Source: Chitinophagaceae bacterium (GTDB lineage: Bacteria > Bacteroidota > Bacteroidia > Chitinophagales > Chitinophagaceae). From it: DNA of 64,000 bases. Positions within the stretch are counted from its first letter, which is position 1. Every line of letters begins with the position of its first letter. This document shows, in pieces, positions 17,412-26,493 of this stretch. The position numbers and the translations under genes were made by a program. Location of the stretch: contig JAHBTR010000002.1 of the NCBI GenBank assembly GCA_019638475.1, forward strand, positions 372,001 through 436,000, in the 5' to 3' direction. Below the pieces are notes generated by a model. It did not search any database. It saw only the letters and a list, made by a program, of their open reading frames with translations, and was not told the DNA's origin.

Positions 17412-17559
17412 TTACTTTATCAAAGTTTAGCTGACGAAAGTATATCTATTTATCAAAATAGCCAATATTAGAGAAGATGCTGCCTATGCAATAGTCTATT
17501 TGGGTTTAATGGATATTTATCAATAAGCCTTATGCCAAAATAAAAATTTTATTTTCTTC

Positions 17560-17589
17560 TTGGAAAATATACTTAAAACTTTATTTTTG
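17560..17589 (+). promoter_or_regulatory. promoter of the CAT-anticodon tRNA
   Basis: A -33-like TTGG (17560-17563) is followed after 18 bases by an exact TAnnTTTG box, TATTTTTG (17582-17589). The tRNA 5' end at 17623 lies 34 bases downstream. Confidence 0.65.
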
Positions 17590-17622
17590 CCGTCCTTTAA
17601 AGAATTGTATTACACAATTCTT

Positions 17623-17696
17623 GGACCTATAGCTCAGTTGGTTAGAGCACCTGACTCATAATCAGGGGGTCCCTGGTTCAAGCCCAGGTGGGTCCA
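17623..17696 (+). tRNA. tRNA with CAT anticodon (Ile2 or elongator Met)
   Basis: A 74-base cloverleaf: acceptor arms GGACCTA and TGGGTCC (one G-U pair), anticodon stem CCTGA/TCAGG around the loop CTCATAA with anticodon CAT at 17657-17659, and T-arm GGTTCAAGCC. CCA is not encoded. The T-arm (TGGTTCAAG) resembles bacterial Ile2 tRNAs, in which TilS changes C34 to lysidine, more than elongator Met. The choice between the two is not certain. Confidence 0.93.
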
Positions 17697-17704
17697 CAAA
17701 AAAC

Positions 17705-17735
17705 AAAAGCTGAATGAAGAAATCATTCAGCTTTT
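17705..17735. terminator. terminator after the tRNA
   Basis: Perfect arms AAAAGCTGAATGA and TCATTCAGCTTTT with a five-base loop are followed by a T-run on the plus strand. The A-run on the other side also suits the convergent gene ending at 17756. Confidence 0.85.
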
Positions 17736-17755
17736 TTATAAAATACACACTACCA

Positions 17756-19033
17756 TTATCTTCTAAATGCTCTTGAATTGATATTAGTAATACCTACCAA
17801 TTCATCATGCCTACCACTATAAGAACGATAGTAAACAAAAATGGTATAATCATTTTCTGTTTCCCAAAAATTTCCTTCTGTTTGTGCAAAGTCTGCTTTA
17901 GCATTAATATTATGTTTATCTTTTGTTACATAAGTATAAGAGTAATAACCTTGTTTTAATAAAAAACTTTTTAGATAAGCACCTTCTACTTCATCATATT
18001 CCATTTTTGCAGAGTCAGATAAACCGCCATTAATAAAATTTCCAATAATGTACACATCTTTTTCAGTGTATTCTTTTTTTCCTTCTGGTATAAATGCAAA
18101 CTGAACATTAGCATAATCTCCTTGCCAAAATGGATTAATATTTTCGGTAGTATTGATAAAATACCAACCATTATAATCTCTAAAATAAGTATAACGCAAA
18201 GATGTTTTGGCAAAATCTGGTCTTAATATAATTTCATTGGGTTGTACTGATTTGTCTATACTTTCAACTCGTTCTGTAGCTAAGCGAAAACTTCTTAAAT
18301 CTGCCCATCTATATTCTTTACCTGCTGCAAATAAGCAATCTTGCTCTCCATTATATTCTAAAATATTGCCTCTAATAAACACTGGCATAATATCTCTTAC
18401 AACATTATCCCATCTATTATTTTGCATAATAACAATTTTTACTTGTTGCTGCGGATTAATAGGATTTAGTTGTGCTACATTTACACTTACTTGTACTTTT
18501 TGATGTGTTTTGAATAAGCTATTATCAAAAGATTGTAATATCTGAGCACCAATAGTAGCTCTATTATCTACTACAAAAAATCTTTTAGTAAAAGCAATTT
18601 GTCTTATATCTCCATTCAAAAAAACTTTTAATACATAATTACCACTTTTAATAGGTATGCTACCTCTATCTGGCAATATTGCTTGATAGTGTACATACTT
18701 TGTTAATGCTATAGAAGAAACCCTGTATTGGTTAAGATTATTTTGTGTAAATCCTTTTATATAATCAAAAGGGCTTAAATTAACTTCTTCCCAATTTTCA
18801 TTGCACAGTTGAAAACTATAACTATATCTTTTTACATATCCATCTAAATCGTCAAAGTGTAGCTCTATTAAATCAGATGAACCAAGATTAATAATAGGCA
18901 AACTCATTTGGTCATTTTGTTTATACAACTGCACAGTATGAATATTATCCATATAAATAGAATCTTTACCTATTTGCTGTGCATTGGCATTAATGATTGT
19001 AAGTGAACAAAAGATAAGCAATAAATATTTCAT
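17756..19033 (-). CDS. type IX secretion system plug-family protein (DUF5103)
   Basis: 425 residues with a Sec signal peptide (MKYLLLIFCSLTIINANAQ, cleavage after about 19). The mature part resembles the Bacteroidota DUF5103 family, whose better-studied members plug the lateral opening of the giant T9SS translocon SprA: NLGSSDLIELHFDDLDG, LCNENWEEVNLSPFDYIKGF, and RPDFAKTSLRYTYFRDYNG. A C-terminal carbohydrate-binding-like segment (YIIGNFINGGLSD) follows. The role in closing the translocon is known for the family and inferred here; several proteins with T9SS sorting tails are encoded nearby, but translocon genes themselves are not in the window. Confidence 0.82.
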   Translation of the reverse strand: MKYLLLIFCSLTIINANAQQIGKDSIYMDNIHTVQLYKQNDQMSLPIINLGSSDLIELHFDDLDGYVKRYSYSFQLCNENWEEVNLSPFDYIKGFTQNNLNQYRVSSIALTKYVHYQAILPDRGSIPIKSGNYVLKVFLNGDIRQIAFTKRFFVVDNRATIGAQILQSFDNSLFKTHQKVQVSVNVAQLNPINPQQQVKIVIMQNNRWDNVVRDIMPVFIRGNILEYNGEQDCLFAAGKEYRWADLRSFRLATERVESIDKSVQPNEIILRPDFAKTSLRYTYFRDYNGWYFINTTENINPFWQGDYANVQFAFIPEGKKEYTEKDVYIIGNFINGGLSDSAKMEYDEVEGAYLKSFLLKQGYYSYTYVTKDKHNINAKADFAQTEGNFWETENDYTIFVYYRSYSGRHDELVGITNINSRAFRR

Positions 19034-19224
19034 ATAAAGATGTAAGTTATACTAATTTTATTTTTAAAATAGACCAATTTATTTCGGTATTAAAGTGCTA
19101 AAACAATAATTGTAAAAGTATTTGATTATACTATTTAAAACAATTTGTTTTTGATATACATTCAATTCTAAAATCGTACCAAAAAATATTTGGGGTAAAA
19201 ATATGCGTATTCTTACAAGAACAA

Positions 19225-19256
19225 TTTGTTTAATGCAATGCTTGGCTTTAGTTTTG
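19225..19256 (+). promoter_or_regulatory. promoter of the LolC/E-like permease gene
   Basis: TTTG (19225-19228), 20 bases, then TAGTTTTG (19249-19256): an exact match to the Bacteroidota housekeeping consensus. The ATG at 19268 is only 11 bases further, so the 5' leader is very short. Confidence 0.7.
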
Positions 19257-19267
19257 ACGTATTATAA

Positions 19268-20509
19268 ATGAGAACAAAAAATTTGAATCTATCTTTTTTT
19301 ATAGCAAAACGTTTGGCTTTTAATAAGAAACAATCTTTTTCAGGATTTATTATAAGACTGTCTATTACAGCTACTGCACTTGGTGTAGCTGCTATGATTA
19401 TAACTTCTGCTTTTGTTAATGGATTTCAAGAAACCATTGCACAAAAGGTATTTAGTTTTTGGGGACATATCAGGGTTCAATATTATGAAACAGGTAAATC
19501 ATTTATTAGTGAAGAAACGCCTATACATAAAAGTAGTGAGGTAGAAAAAATAATACAAGCTAATCCTAAAGTTTTAAGGGTACAAAGTTTTGCTACCAAA
19601 AGCGCCGTAATAGAAAAGAATAAAAATATAGAAGGTATTTTGTTTAAAGGAGTTGATGAAGGCTATGACAGCACTACACTACAATCATTTATTCAGCAAG
19701 GTTCGTGGCTAAGTTTTAATGATAGTTTGTATAACAGAGAAATCATTATTTCATCGTTAATGGCAAATGAATTAAAGCTAAAACTTAACGATACTATTCA
19801 TATATTTTTTATTTCTCCAGAAGAAGGAACTTCTGTTTACAGACCTGTAAGGGTAAAAGGAATTTATAAAACAGGCATAGAAGAATATGATAAATTATTT
19901 GCTATTGGCGATATAAGATTAATTAGAAGACTGAGTAATTGGCAAAATGATGAAATAGGTGGTTATGAAGTAATATTGAAAGATTATAAAGATATGAATG
20001 AGGTGAATGAACAATTAAATTTACCTGTAATATGGAATAGCAAAACTATCAAAGAAATTTATCCTAATATTTTTGAGTGGCTAAATATTCAAGACCTTAA
20101 TAAAATGGTTTTATTTATCATAATGACAGTAGTAGCTGTTATTAATTTAATCACTTGCCTTTTAATTCTTGTACTTGAAAGAATACGCATGATTGGTGTA
20201 TTAAAAGCTATTGGAACAAATAATGCTACTATCAGAAAAATATTTTTGTATCATGCTACTATAATAGCATTAATAGGTATAAGTATTGGTTGTATTGTAG
20301 GTATTGGTTTAAGTTTATTACAACAATATACGGGCTTTATAACATTAGATGAGAGTAATTATTATGTAGCAGTAGCACCAGTAAAATTAATTTGGTGGCA
20401 GGTAATAGCTATTTGTATAACTGTAGCTATTATATGTTTTGCTGCATTAACCATTCCTTCTTTATTGGTAAAAAAAATACAACCTGTAAAAGCTATTCAA
20501 TTCAAATAA
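19268..20509 (+). CDS. ABC transporter permease, LolC/LolE-like (FtsX/MacB family)
   Basis: 413 residues with the four-span FtsX/MacB layout: one span at about 25-48 (ITATALGVAAMIITSAFVNG), a large periplasmic domain (about 50-270), then three spans (VLFIIMTVVAVINLITCLLILV, a span near IIALIGISIGCIVGIGL, and VIAICITVAIICFAALTIPSLL). The motif ERIRMIGVLKAIG preceding the third span is typical of lipoprotein-releasing permeases. With an ATPase partner it would extract lipoproteins from the inner membrane for delivery to the outer membrane. No LolD-like ATPase gene is adjacent. A strong terminator follows. Confidence 0.88.
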   Translation: MRTKNLNLSFFIAKRLAFNKKQSFSGFIIRLSITATALGVAAMIITSAFVNGFQETIAQKVFSFWGHIRVQYYETGKSFISEETPIHKSSEVEKIIQANPKVLRVQSFATKSAVIEKNKNIEGILFKGVDEGYDSTTLQSFIQQGSWLSFNDSLYNREIIISSLMANELKLKLNDTIHIFFISPEEGTSVYRPVRVKGIYKTGIEEYDKLFAIGDIRLIRRLSNWQNDEIGGYEVILKDYKDMNEVNEQLNLPVIWNSKTIKEIYPNIFEWLNIQDLNKMVLFIIMTVVAVINLITCLLILVLERIRMIGVLKAIGTNNATIRKIFLYHATIIALIGISIGCIVGIGLSLLQQYTGFITLDESNYYVAVAPVKLIWWQVIAICITVAIICFAALTIPSLLVKKIQPVKAIQFK

Positions 20510-20512
20510 AAG

Positions 20513-20549
20513 CAAAGAGGTTATCTGTTTTTGTAAGATAACCCCTTTG
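20513..20549. terminator. bidirectional terminator
   Basis: Arms CAAAGAGGTTATCT and AGATAACCCCTTTG (one mismatch) around a short loop lie between the convergent permease and VWA genes. Confidence 0.75.
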
Positions 20550-20585
20550 TTGTTTCTATCGTAGGAAAAGAGAAGCTCTTTATGC

Positions 20586-22460
20586 TTAATGTACCAATAC
20601 TATTTTACTTGCTCCCCATTCGTTATTAGTAGTAACATATCTTATAACATAGGTTCCAGCAGGATAGTGAGCTATATTAATGTTCCAAGTTGTTTGCTTT
20701 GCATTTACAGGAATTTTCATTAAAATTTTTCCAGTAAAGTCAGCAATAAATAAATCTTTTAATGGTTTATTTGTAGTAATAGTAATATTTCCTTTAGTAG
20801 GATTAGGAGAGGCTTTTACTTTCAAAATATTGTTATCTACTTTTATAAAAGGCTCTTTTTGTTGTTCAGTAGTACAATTATTTACAAACACCATTTGTTG
20901 AATAATTCTTGGTAAAATATCATTTAACAACTCTACATGATAACTATCTGTTGTAGGTTGTATATGAGCTTTTCCAACACCACTATGGTCAGTTAAAAAT
21001 AAGTAAGTGCCATTTGTTGCCAATGCTATAGAACGCATCATAAATTCTGTATTTTTATCTGCACCACTACAAACTACAGGTACAACACGAATACCCATTG
21101 CTGCTGCTTTTTGTATTAAATAATACATTTTTTGTTGAGCTTCACTATGAGGTGGAGCATCTAAAATCAAAAACATAATTTTAGTTCTTGCATCAGTACT
21201 CCAGCTTAAACTATCTAATGCAGTTTCTAATGCTGCATCTACAGCTTCTGGCATATCGCCACCAGCTTCTGCTCTTTGTAATTTTATAAAGTTTAAAACT
21301 TTTAATAAGTCTGAATTAAAATCTATATGCTTTGTTACATATTCTTCTCCCAAATCTCTGTAAAAAACAGAAGCAGCCCTAAATTCTAAATTATTGTATT
21401 TTTCAAATGTTTTTGTCAAAACATCTTCTAACTCTAATTTTAAATATTCTATTTCATCTCCCATACTGCCTGTTGCATCAACAACAAAAGCAATTTCTAC
21501 TTTATTATTGGTTGTACATTCTGTATTAAGTTCTATTCTATTAATGCCTTCTTGAAATAAGTAAGGTTTGGTTATGGTAACAGTAGAACCTTTACAAACA
21601 ATGATGTAATCATTTTTCTTTTTATTAGCTTCACCAATATTTGCCCATAACTCTGCTTTTCCTGTATTATCAGTTACTGCTCTCCAAACGGTATCTTTTG
21701 TTACAGCATCTAATAAATAAACATACACTCCTACAGCAGCATATTTATTTTTATTTTGAATTTGCACACAATAGCGTTGATTAACATACAACTTCCAATT
21801 ATTAGCATATAATTTAAAATCATTTTCAGAAAAATCTTCCCACATTTTCCATTTAGTAAAATCATTTACTTCGCCTGCTGTTAATAGTTTTGTTGCATAA
21901 TTATTTTGCCCATCTACCATGATTGAACTATCTGGTGTATAATATATCTTTTTGTCAGAATAACTACTGCTACTATATCTTGTATAAGCAGAAGGAACAC
22001 TTGATGATTTTCCTCTTACCCCTGTACCACTATAACTTTTTCCAGAGCCACCTTCATAAATTCCACTGGCTACACCCATTCCATCAGAAGCAACAGCTAA
22101 TAAATCTGTACTTGTTAGAGGCTCACTGGATGGATAGCCTTTTCTTCCTTTTTCTCTTTTGGTTAATAATACAACAGAAAAATCAGTATCAGCTACTGTT
22201 TTTTCTGTAACTACCACTTTATAAGGCTCATATCCTTCTGCACTAAAAACCAATGTATCAGGCAATTTTGTAGCCATTATTTTAAAGCTACCATCTTTAT
22301 TAGTAATAATTGTATTGGCTTTGTTGGTAAATTTTACACTAATATTTGCTGCGGCAAAACCCCTTTCATTGATTACTTTACCTTTTATCATTTGGCTATT
22401 GGCAGTATAAGATAAACCAGTAAAAATGCAGGTTATCATTAATAAAAGAATATTTTTCAT
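20586..22460 (-). CDS. secreted VWA-domain protein with T9SS sorting tail
   Basis: 624 residues. A signal peptide (about 1-22) is followed by a carboxypeptidase-regulatory-like beta-sandwich (about 23-95, GKVINERGFAAANISVKF), a Ser/Gly-rich linker (about 105-165), a middle domain, and a von Willebrand A domain from about 320 with metal-site motif DATGSM at Asp328. The tail (about 550-624) has the T9SS type A sorting pattern: ASPNPTKGNITI, then TWNINIAHYPAGTYVIRY, and a final basic/hydrophobic strand. It is likely secreted by T9SS and anchored or released at the surface, binding a protein ligand through the VWA site. The gene is transcribed on its own. Confidence 0.87.
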   Translation of the reverse strand: MKNILLLMITCIFTGLSYTANSQMIKGKVINERGFAAANISVKFTNKANTIITNKDGSFKIMATKLPDTLVFSAEGYEPYKVVVTEKTVADTDFSVVLLTKREKGRKGYPSSEPLTSTDLLAVASDGMGVASGIYEGGSGKSYSGTGVRGKSSSVPSAYTRYSSSSYSDKKIYYTPDSSIMVDGQNNYATKLLTAGEVNDFTKWKMWEDFSENDFKLYANNWKLYVNQRYCVQIQNKNKYAAVGVYVYLLDAVTKDTVWRAVTDNTGKAELWANIGEANKKKNDYIIVCKGSTVTITKPYLFQEGINRIELNTECTTNNKVEIAFVVDATGSMGDEIEYLKLELEDVLTKTFEKYNNLEFRAASVFYRDLGEEYVTKHIDFNSDLLKVLNFIKLQRAEAGGDMPEAVDAALETALDSLSWSTDARTKIMFLILDAPPHSEAQQKMYYLIQKAAAMGIRVVPVVCSGADKNTEFMMRSIALATNGTYLFLTDHSGVGKAHIQPTTDSYHVELLNDILPRIIQQMVFVNNCTTEQQKEPFIKVDNNILKVKASPNPTKGNITITTNKPLKDLFIADFTGKILMKIPVNAKQTTWNINIAHYPAGTYVIRYVTTNNEWGASKIVLVH

Positions 22461-22589
22461 AATTATATTTTGCTAATGATGCTATTTTTAAAACTTTTAC
22501 ATAAAAACAGTTAAAAATATTTTTTACCCTTTCTTTTTCACTTTAAAGCAGCAATTTTGCTATTATTGTTTTAATAACAAAATCAATTT

Positions 22590-24263
22590 ATGAAAAAAAT
22601 TACCCTTATTCTTTTAGTATTCCTTACAATAGGAAAACTTTCTACCGCACAAAAATTTGATTCAAAAGGATGGCACTTATTAGGGCTTGAAAAAGATTCA
22701 ATTTATGGTATTAATTTATCTCCTGCTTATCAGTTTCTTCAATCTCATCATCTAAAATCTACACCTGTAATTGTTGCAGTATTAGATTCTGGCGTTGATA
22801 CAGCACACGAAGATTTAAAAAATATTTTATGGAAAAATTCTAAAGAAATTCCTAATAATGGAATTGATGATGATAAGAATGGTTATATAGATGACATTTA
22901 TGGATGGAATTTTTTAGGAGGAAAAGATGGTAGAAGCATTAATAAAGCAAGTGATGAAAAAAGCAGAGTATATCATGAGTACAAAGAAAAGTATGAAGGA
23001 AAAGATATTGATACTACTGCAATGTCTTTAGAAGAAAAGTATATATACAATACTTGGCTTAGAAGTGCTAAAGAAATAAATGCTAATACTGAAGAACAAG
23101 CAAGCATAACTTATATAGAAATAGCATTAAAAGCACTGAAAAAGAATAATAAAATTATAACTGATGATATGGGCAAAGAAGAATACACTATAGAAGAGTT
23201 AGAAAAATACACACCAAAATCAGACGAAGCTAAAAAAGCAAAAATGTCTTTTTTGCAAACTATGAAAATGTTTGGAGTAGAAGCAGATACTAAAAACACT
23301 GAAATTATTAGTGAAATAGAAGAGTATGTAGAAGGTAAAAAATCTTCGTTTGAAGCAAAAGATAAACCTCCTTTTAATTATAGAGAAGATGTTGTAAAAG
23401 ATAATTATAGCAACTTTGATGATAAATATTATGGCAATAATGATGTAATGGCATCTACCTCTAAACATGGCACTCATGTAAGTGGTATAATAGCTGCTCA
23501 ACGTAATAATGGTATAGGTATGGATGGAGTAGCAGATAATGTACAAATAATGACAGTAAGAGTAGTGCCAGATGGAGATGAGTATGATAAAGATATAGCT
23601 TTAGGTATTCGCTATGCAGTAGATAATGGAGCCAAAGTAATAAACATGAGTTTTGGAAAAGGATTTTCTCCAGAAAAAAAATGGGTAGATGAAGCTATTG
23701 AGTATGCTGCATCAAAAGATGTATTAATAATACATGCAGCAGGCAATGAAGCCAGCAATATAGATGAAAAAGAAAATTACCCTAATCCATTTTTCTTATA
23801 TGATAATAAAAGAGCAGAAAATTTTATAACAGTTGGTGCAAGCAGCGATATGAAACTAACAGGTTCTTTAGCTGCAAGTTTTAGTAATTATGGAAAAAAT
23901 ACAGTAGATGTTTTTGCACCTGGTGTAAGAATTTATTCAACTTTACCTGGTGGCAATAAATATGGAAATTTAGATGGTACAAGTATGGCTAGTCCTGTTG
24001 TAGCTGGACTTGCTGCATTATTACGTTCTTACTTTCCTTCATTAAGTGCAGTACAAATAAAACAAATTATAGAACAATCTGCTACTGTTTATGATGAAAA
24101 TACAACTACCCTAATACCAAAAACAAATACTAAAACATCTCTTTCAACTTTGTGCCAAACTGGTGGTATTGTAAATGCTTATGCAGCTGTGCAACTTGCA
24201 GAAAAAACAAAACCTATGTTAAAAGAAACACACAAGCCAGACAAACAAAAAAAGAAACATTAA
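22590..24263 (+). CDS. secreted subtilisin-like serine protease (S8 family)
   Basis: 557 residues with a signal peptide (about 1-20, ending STAQ). The triad is intact: Asp66 (VLDSGVD), His293 (HGTHVSG) and Ser465 (GTSMASP), with the oxyanion Asn in AAGNEAS. The spacing between Asp and His, about 227 residues, is much larger than in classical subtilisins and contains a charged, mostly helical insert (about 110-270). The protein ends in a Lys-rich tail (KPDKQKKKH) rather than a T9SS tail, so it is probably periplasmic or reaches the outside by another route. It is transcribed divergently from the VWA gene. Confidence 0.92.
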   Translation: MKKITLILLVFLTIGKLSTAQKFDSKGWHLLGLEKDSIYGINLSPAYQFLQSHHLKSTPVIVAVLDSGVDTAHEDLKNILWKNSKEIPNNGIDDDKNGYIDDIYGWNFLGGKDGRSINKASDEKSRVYHEYKEKYEGKDIDTTAMSLEEKYIYNTWLRSAKEINANTEEQASITYIEIALKALKKNNKIITDDMGKEEYTIEELEKYTPKSDEAKKAKMSFLQTMKMFGVEADTKNTEIISEIEEYVEGKKSSFEAKDKPPFNYREDVVKDNYSNFDDKYYGNNDVMASTSKHGTHVSGIIAAQRNNGIGMDGVADNVQIMTVRVVPDGDEYDKDIALGIRYAVDNGAKVINMSFGKGFSPEKKWVDEAIEYAASKDVLIIHAAGNEASNIDEKENYPNPFFLYDNKRAENFITVGASSDMKLTGSLAASFSNYGKNTVDVFAPGVRIYSTLPGGNKYGNLDGTSMASPVVAGLAALLRSYFPSLSAVQIKQIIEQSATVYDENTTTLIPKTNTKTSLSTLCQTGGIVNAYAAVQLAEKTKPMLKETHKPDKQKKKH

Positions 24264-24284
24264 TATATACTGTTCAATAAGAGA

Positions 24285-24313
24285 AAAAGCTGCTTTAAAT
24301 TAAAGCAGCTTTT
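24285..24313 (+). terminator. terminator of the subtilase gene
   Basis: Arms AAAAGCTGCTTT and AAAGCAGCTTTT are followed by a T-run that reaches into the rpsA -33 element. Confidence 0.8.
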
Positions 24314-24346
24314 TTTGAAAAAATTATATAAAAACCCCTACTTTTG
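24314..24346 (+). promoter_or_regulatory. rpsA promoter
   Basis: TTTG (24314-24317), 21 bases, then TACTTTTG (24339-24346), an exact consensus match. It overlaps a possible upstream in-frame ATG at 24315, which therefore cannot be the start. Confidence 0.75.
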
Positions 24347-24380
24347 CACCCCGATTAAAAAAAACATCGGAATAATTATT

Positions 24381-26318
24381 ATGAAACTATTTGTAAAACA
24401 ATTAAACGCAGATGCACAAGAAGGAACAGGAGCTACAGAAGCAACTGAAACTACTGCGACAACAAACAATCTTGTTGAAGAAGCTACAGCAATAGTTGAA
24501 ACACAACCTGTAGTTGAAGAAACATTAGCAACAGCACATGACGATTTTGACTGGAGTGTAGATAAAAGAAATGTAGCTACATACAGCAAAGAAGAAAAAG
24601 AAAAATACGATAGTGTTTATGAAAACACTTTTGTAAAAATTGAAGATGGAGAAATATTAAATGGCGATGTAGTAGGTTTAACAAAAACAGATGCTGTAAT
24701 AAACATTGGTTTTAAAAGCGATGGCTTAATTTCTTTAAATGAATTTCGGGACTTACCAAGTCTAAAAATTGGCGATAGTGTAGAAGTAATGGTAGTAGAA
24801 AAAGAAGATAGAAATGGTAGTTTAAATTTAAGCCGTAAAAGTGCCAGAATTTTCCGTGCTTGGGAAAAAATTATGGAAATTCATAAAACAGGCGAGGTGG
24901 TAAAAGGCTTAGTTACAAGCAAAACCAAAGGAGGATTAATTGTAGATGTATTTGGTATGGAAACCTTCTTACCAGGTTCTCAAATAGATGTAAAACCTGT
25001 AACTGATTATGACCAATTTGTAGGAAAAACAATGGAATTTAAAGTAGTTAAAATAAATGAAACTATTAAAAATGCTGTTGTATCGCACAAAGCCCTAATT
25101 GAAAGTGATATTGAAGCACAACGTGCAGAGATTATGGGTAAATTAGAAAAAGGACAAGTATTAGAAGGGACAGTAAAAAATATTACAGACTTTGGTGCAT
25201 TTATGGATTTAGGAGGTTTAGACGGATTATTATATATCACAGATATTTCATGGGGCAGAATTTCACACCCTTCAGAAGTATTAAAATTAGAACAAAAAAT
25301 AAATGTGGTAGTATTAGATTTTGATGATGATAAAAAACGTATTAGTCTTGGCTTAAAACAATTAACACCACACCCTTGGGATGTATTACCTGAAAACTTA
25401 GCTGAAGGAACAATCGTAAAAGGTAAAGTTGTTAATATTGAAGATTATGGAGCATTCTTAGAAATTCAACCTGGTGTAGAAGGATTAGTGCATGTAAGTG
25501 AAATTACTTGGGCTAATACACCTATCAATGCCAAAGAATTTTTTAAATTAAATGATGAACACGAAGCCAAAGTTGTTACATTAGATAAAGAAAACAGAAA
25601 AATGAGTTTATCTATCAAACAAATGACAGATGACCCATGGAGTGCAATAGAAACAAAATATCCTGAACAAAGCAAACACAAAGGCTTAGTAAAAAATATT
25701 ACTCCTTATGGTGTGTTTGTAGAATTAGAAACAGGTATTGGTGGTATGATTCACATAAGCGATTTAAGTTGGTTAAAAAGACTAAATCACCCAAGCGACT
25801 ATACAAAAGTGGGAGAAGAAATAGATATTATTGTTTTAAGTATAGATAAAGAAAATCGTAAACTTCAATTAGGACACAAACAATTAGAAGAAGACCCTTG
25901 GGCTGCATTACAAGAAACATTTGCAATAGGAAGTATTCATGAAGGACTTGTTATTAGAAAAGATGATAAAGGTGCTTTAGTACAATTACCTTATGGCTTA
26001 GAAGGTTTTGCTCCTAATCGTCATACTTTTAAAGAAGATGGTAAGCAAATACAAGCAGATGAAACAGTACCAGTTATGGTAATTGAATTTGATGGAAATG
26101 AAAAAAGAATTGTAGTAAGCCATACTCGTATTTGGGAACAAGCAAAAGCAGAAGAAGTAGAAGCCGAGAAAAAAGAAGCTAAAGTACAAGCTGAAAAAAC
26201 CAAAAAAGCCGTAAAAGCTGTTCAAGCAAAAGTAGAAAAAGCTACTCTTGGCGATTTAGGTGCATTAGCCGATATTAAAGCTAAATTAGAAGGTGATGAA
26301 AATGAGGAAGCTAAATAA
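24381..26318 (+). CDS. rpsA: 30S ribosomal protein S1
   Basis: 645 residues from the ATG at 24381, chosen because the promoter ends at 24346. A Thr/Glu/Ala-rich acidic N-terminal extension (about 1-55) is followed by six S1/OB repeats. Recognisable segments are VVGLTKTDAVINIGFKSDG, TDFGAFMDLGGLDGLLYI, IEDYGAFLEIQPGVEGLVHV and ITPYGVFVELETGIGGMIHI. The C-terminus is an Ala/Lys/Glu-rich helix. S1 binds mRNA on the 30S subunit. This is notable here because genes in the window show few Shine-Dalgarno sequences, so initiation probably leans on S1 and AT-rich leaders, as is known for Bacteroidota. Confidence 0.95.
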   Translation: MKLFVKQLNADAQEGTGATEATETTATTNNLVEEATAIVETQPVVEETLATAHDDFDWSVDKRNVATYSKEEKEKYDSVYENTFVKIEDGEILNGDVVGLTKTDAVINIGFKSDGLISLNEFRDLPSLKIGDSVEVMVVEKEDRNGSLNLSRKSARIFRAWEKIMEIHKTGEVVKGLVTSKTKGGLIVDVFGMETFLPGSQIDVKPVTDYDQFVGKTMEFKVVKINETIKNAVVSHKALIESDIEAQRAEIMGKLEKGQVLEGTVKNITDFGAFMDLGGLDGLLYITDISWGRISHPSEVLKLEQKINVVVLDFDDDKKRISLGLKQLTPHPWDVLPENLAEGTIVKGKVVNIEDYGAFLEIQPGVEGLVHVSEITWANTPINAKEFFKLNDEHEAKVVTLDKENRKMSLSIKQMTDDPWSAIETKYPEQSKHKGLVKNITPYGVFVELETGIGGMIHISDLSWLKRLNHPSDYTKVGEEIDIIVLSIDKENRKLQLGHKQLEEDPWAALQETFAIGSIHEGLVIRKDDKGALVQLPYGLEGFAPNRHTFKEDGKQIQADETVPVMVIEFDGNEKRIVVSHTRIWEQAKAEEVEAEKKEAKVQAEKTKKAVKAVQAKVEKATLGDLGALADIKAKLEGDENEEAK

Positions 26319-26348
26319 GCTACCTTAAAAAAAACTTAATATTATATT

Positions 26349-26376
26349 AAATCCCTCTTGTTAGCAAGAGGGATTT
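26349..26376 (+). terminator. rpsA terminator
   Basis: Perfect arms AAATCCCTCTT and AAGAGGGATTT, a six-base loop and a T-run. Confidence 0.88.
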
Positions 26377-26429
26377 TTTTATCTCATATTCATACACAAT
26401 AAGTATATAGGAATTTCGTTATTAGAACT

Positions 26430-26446
26430 ATTGTACATGGTACAAT
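26430..26446. promoter_or_regulatory. perfect 17-bp palindrome upstream of the 1495-aa surface protein
   Basis: ATTGTAC-ATG-GTACAAT lies 48 bases before the start codon, with TTTTTACCC just downstream. The symmetry suits a dimeric regulator. No matching regulator gene is adjacent. Confidence 0.4.
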
Positions 26447-26493
26447 AATTTTTACCCTAATCCGTATTCCTAACTTGTAGATGTAATAGTAAA

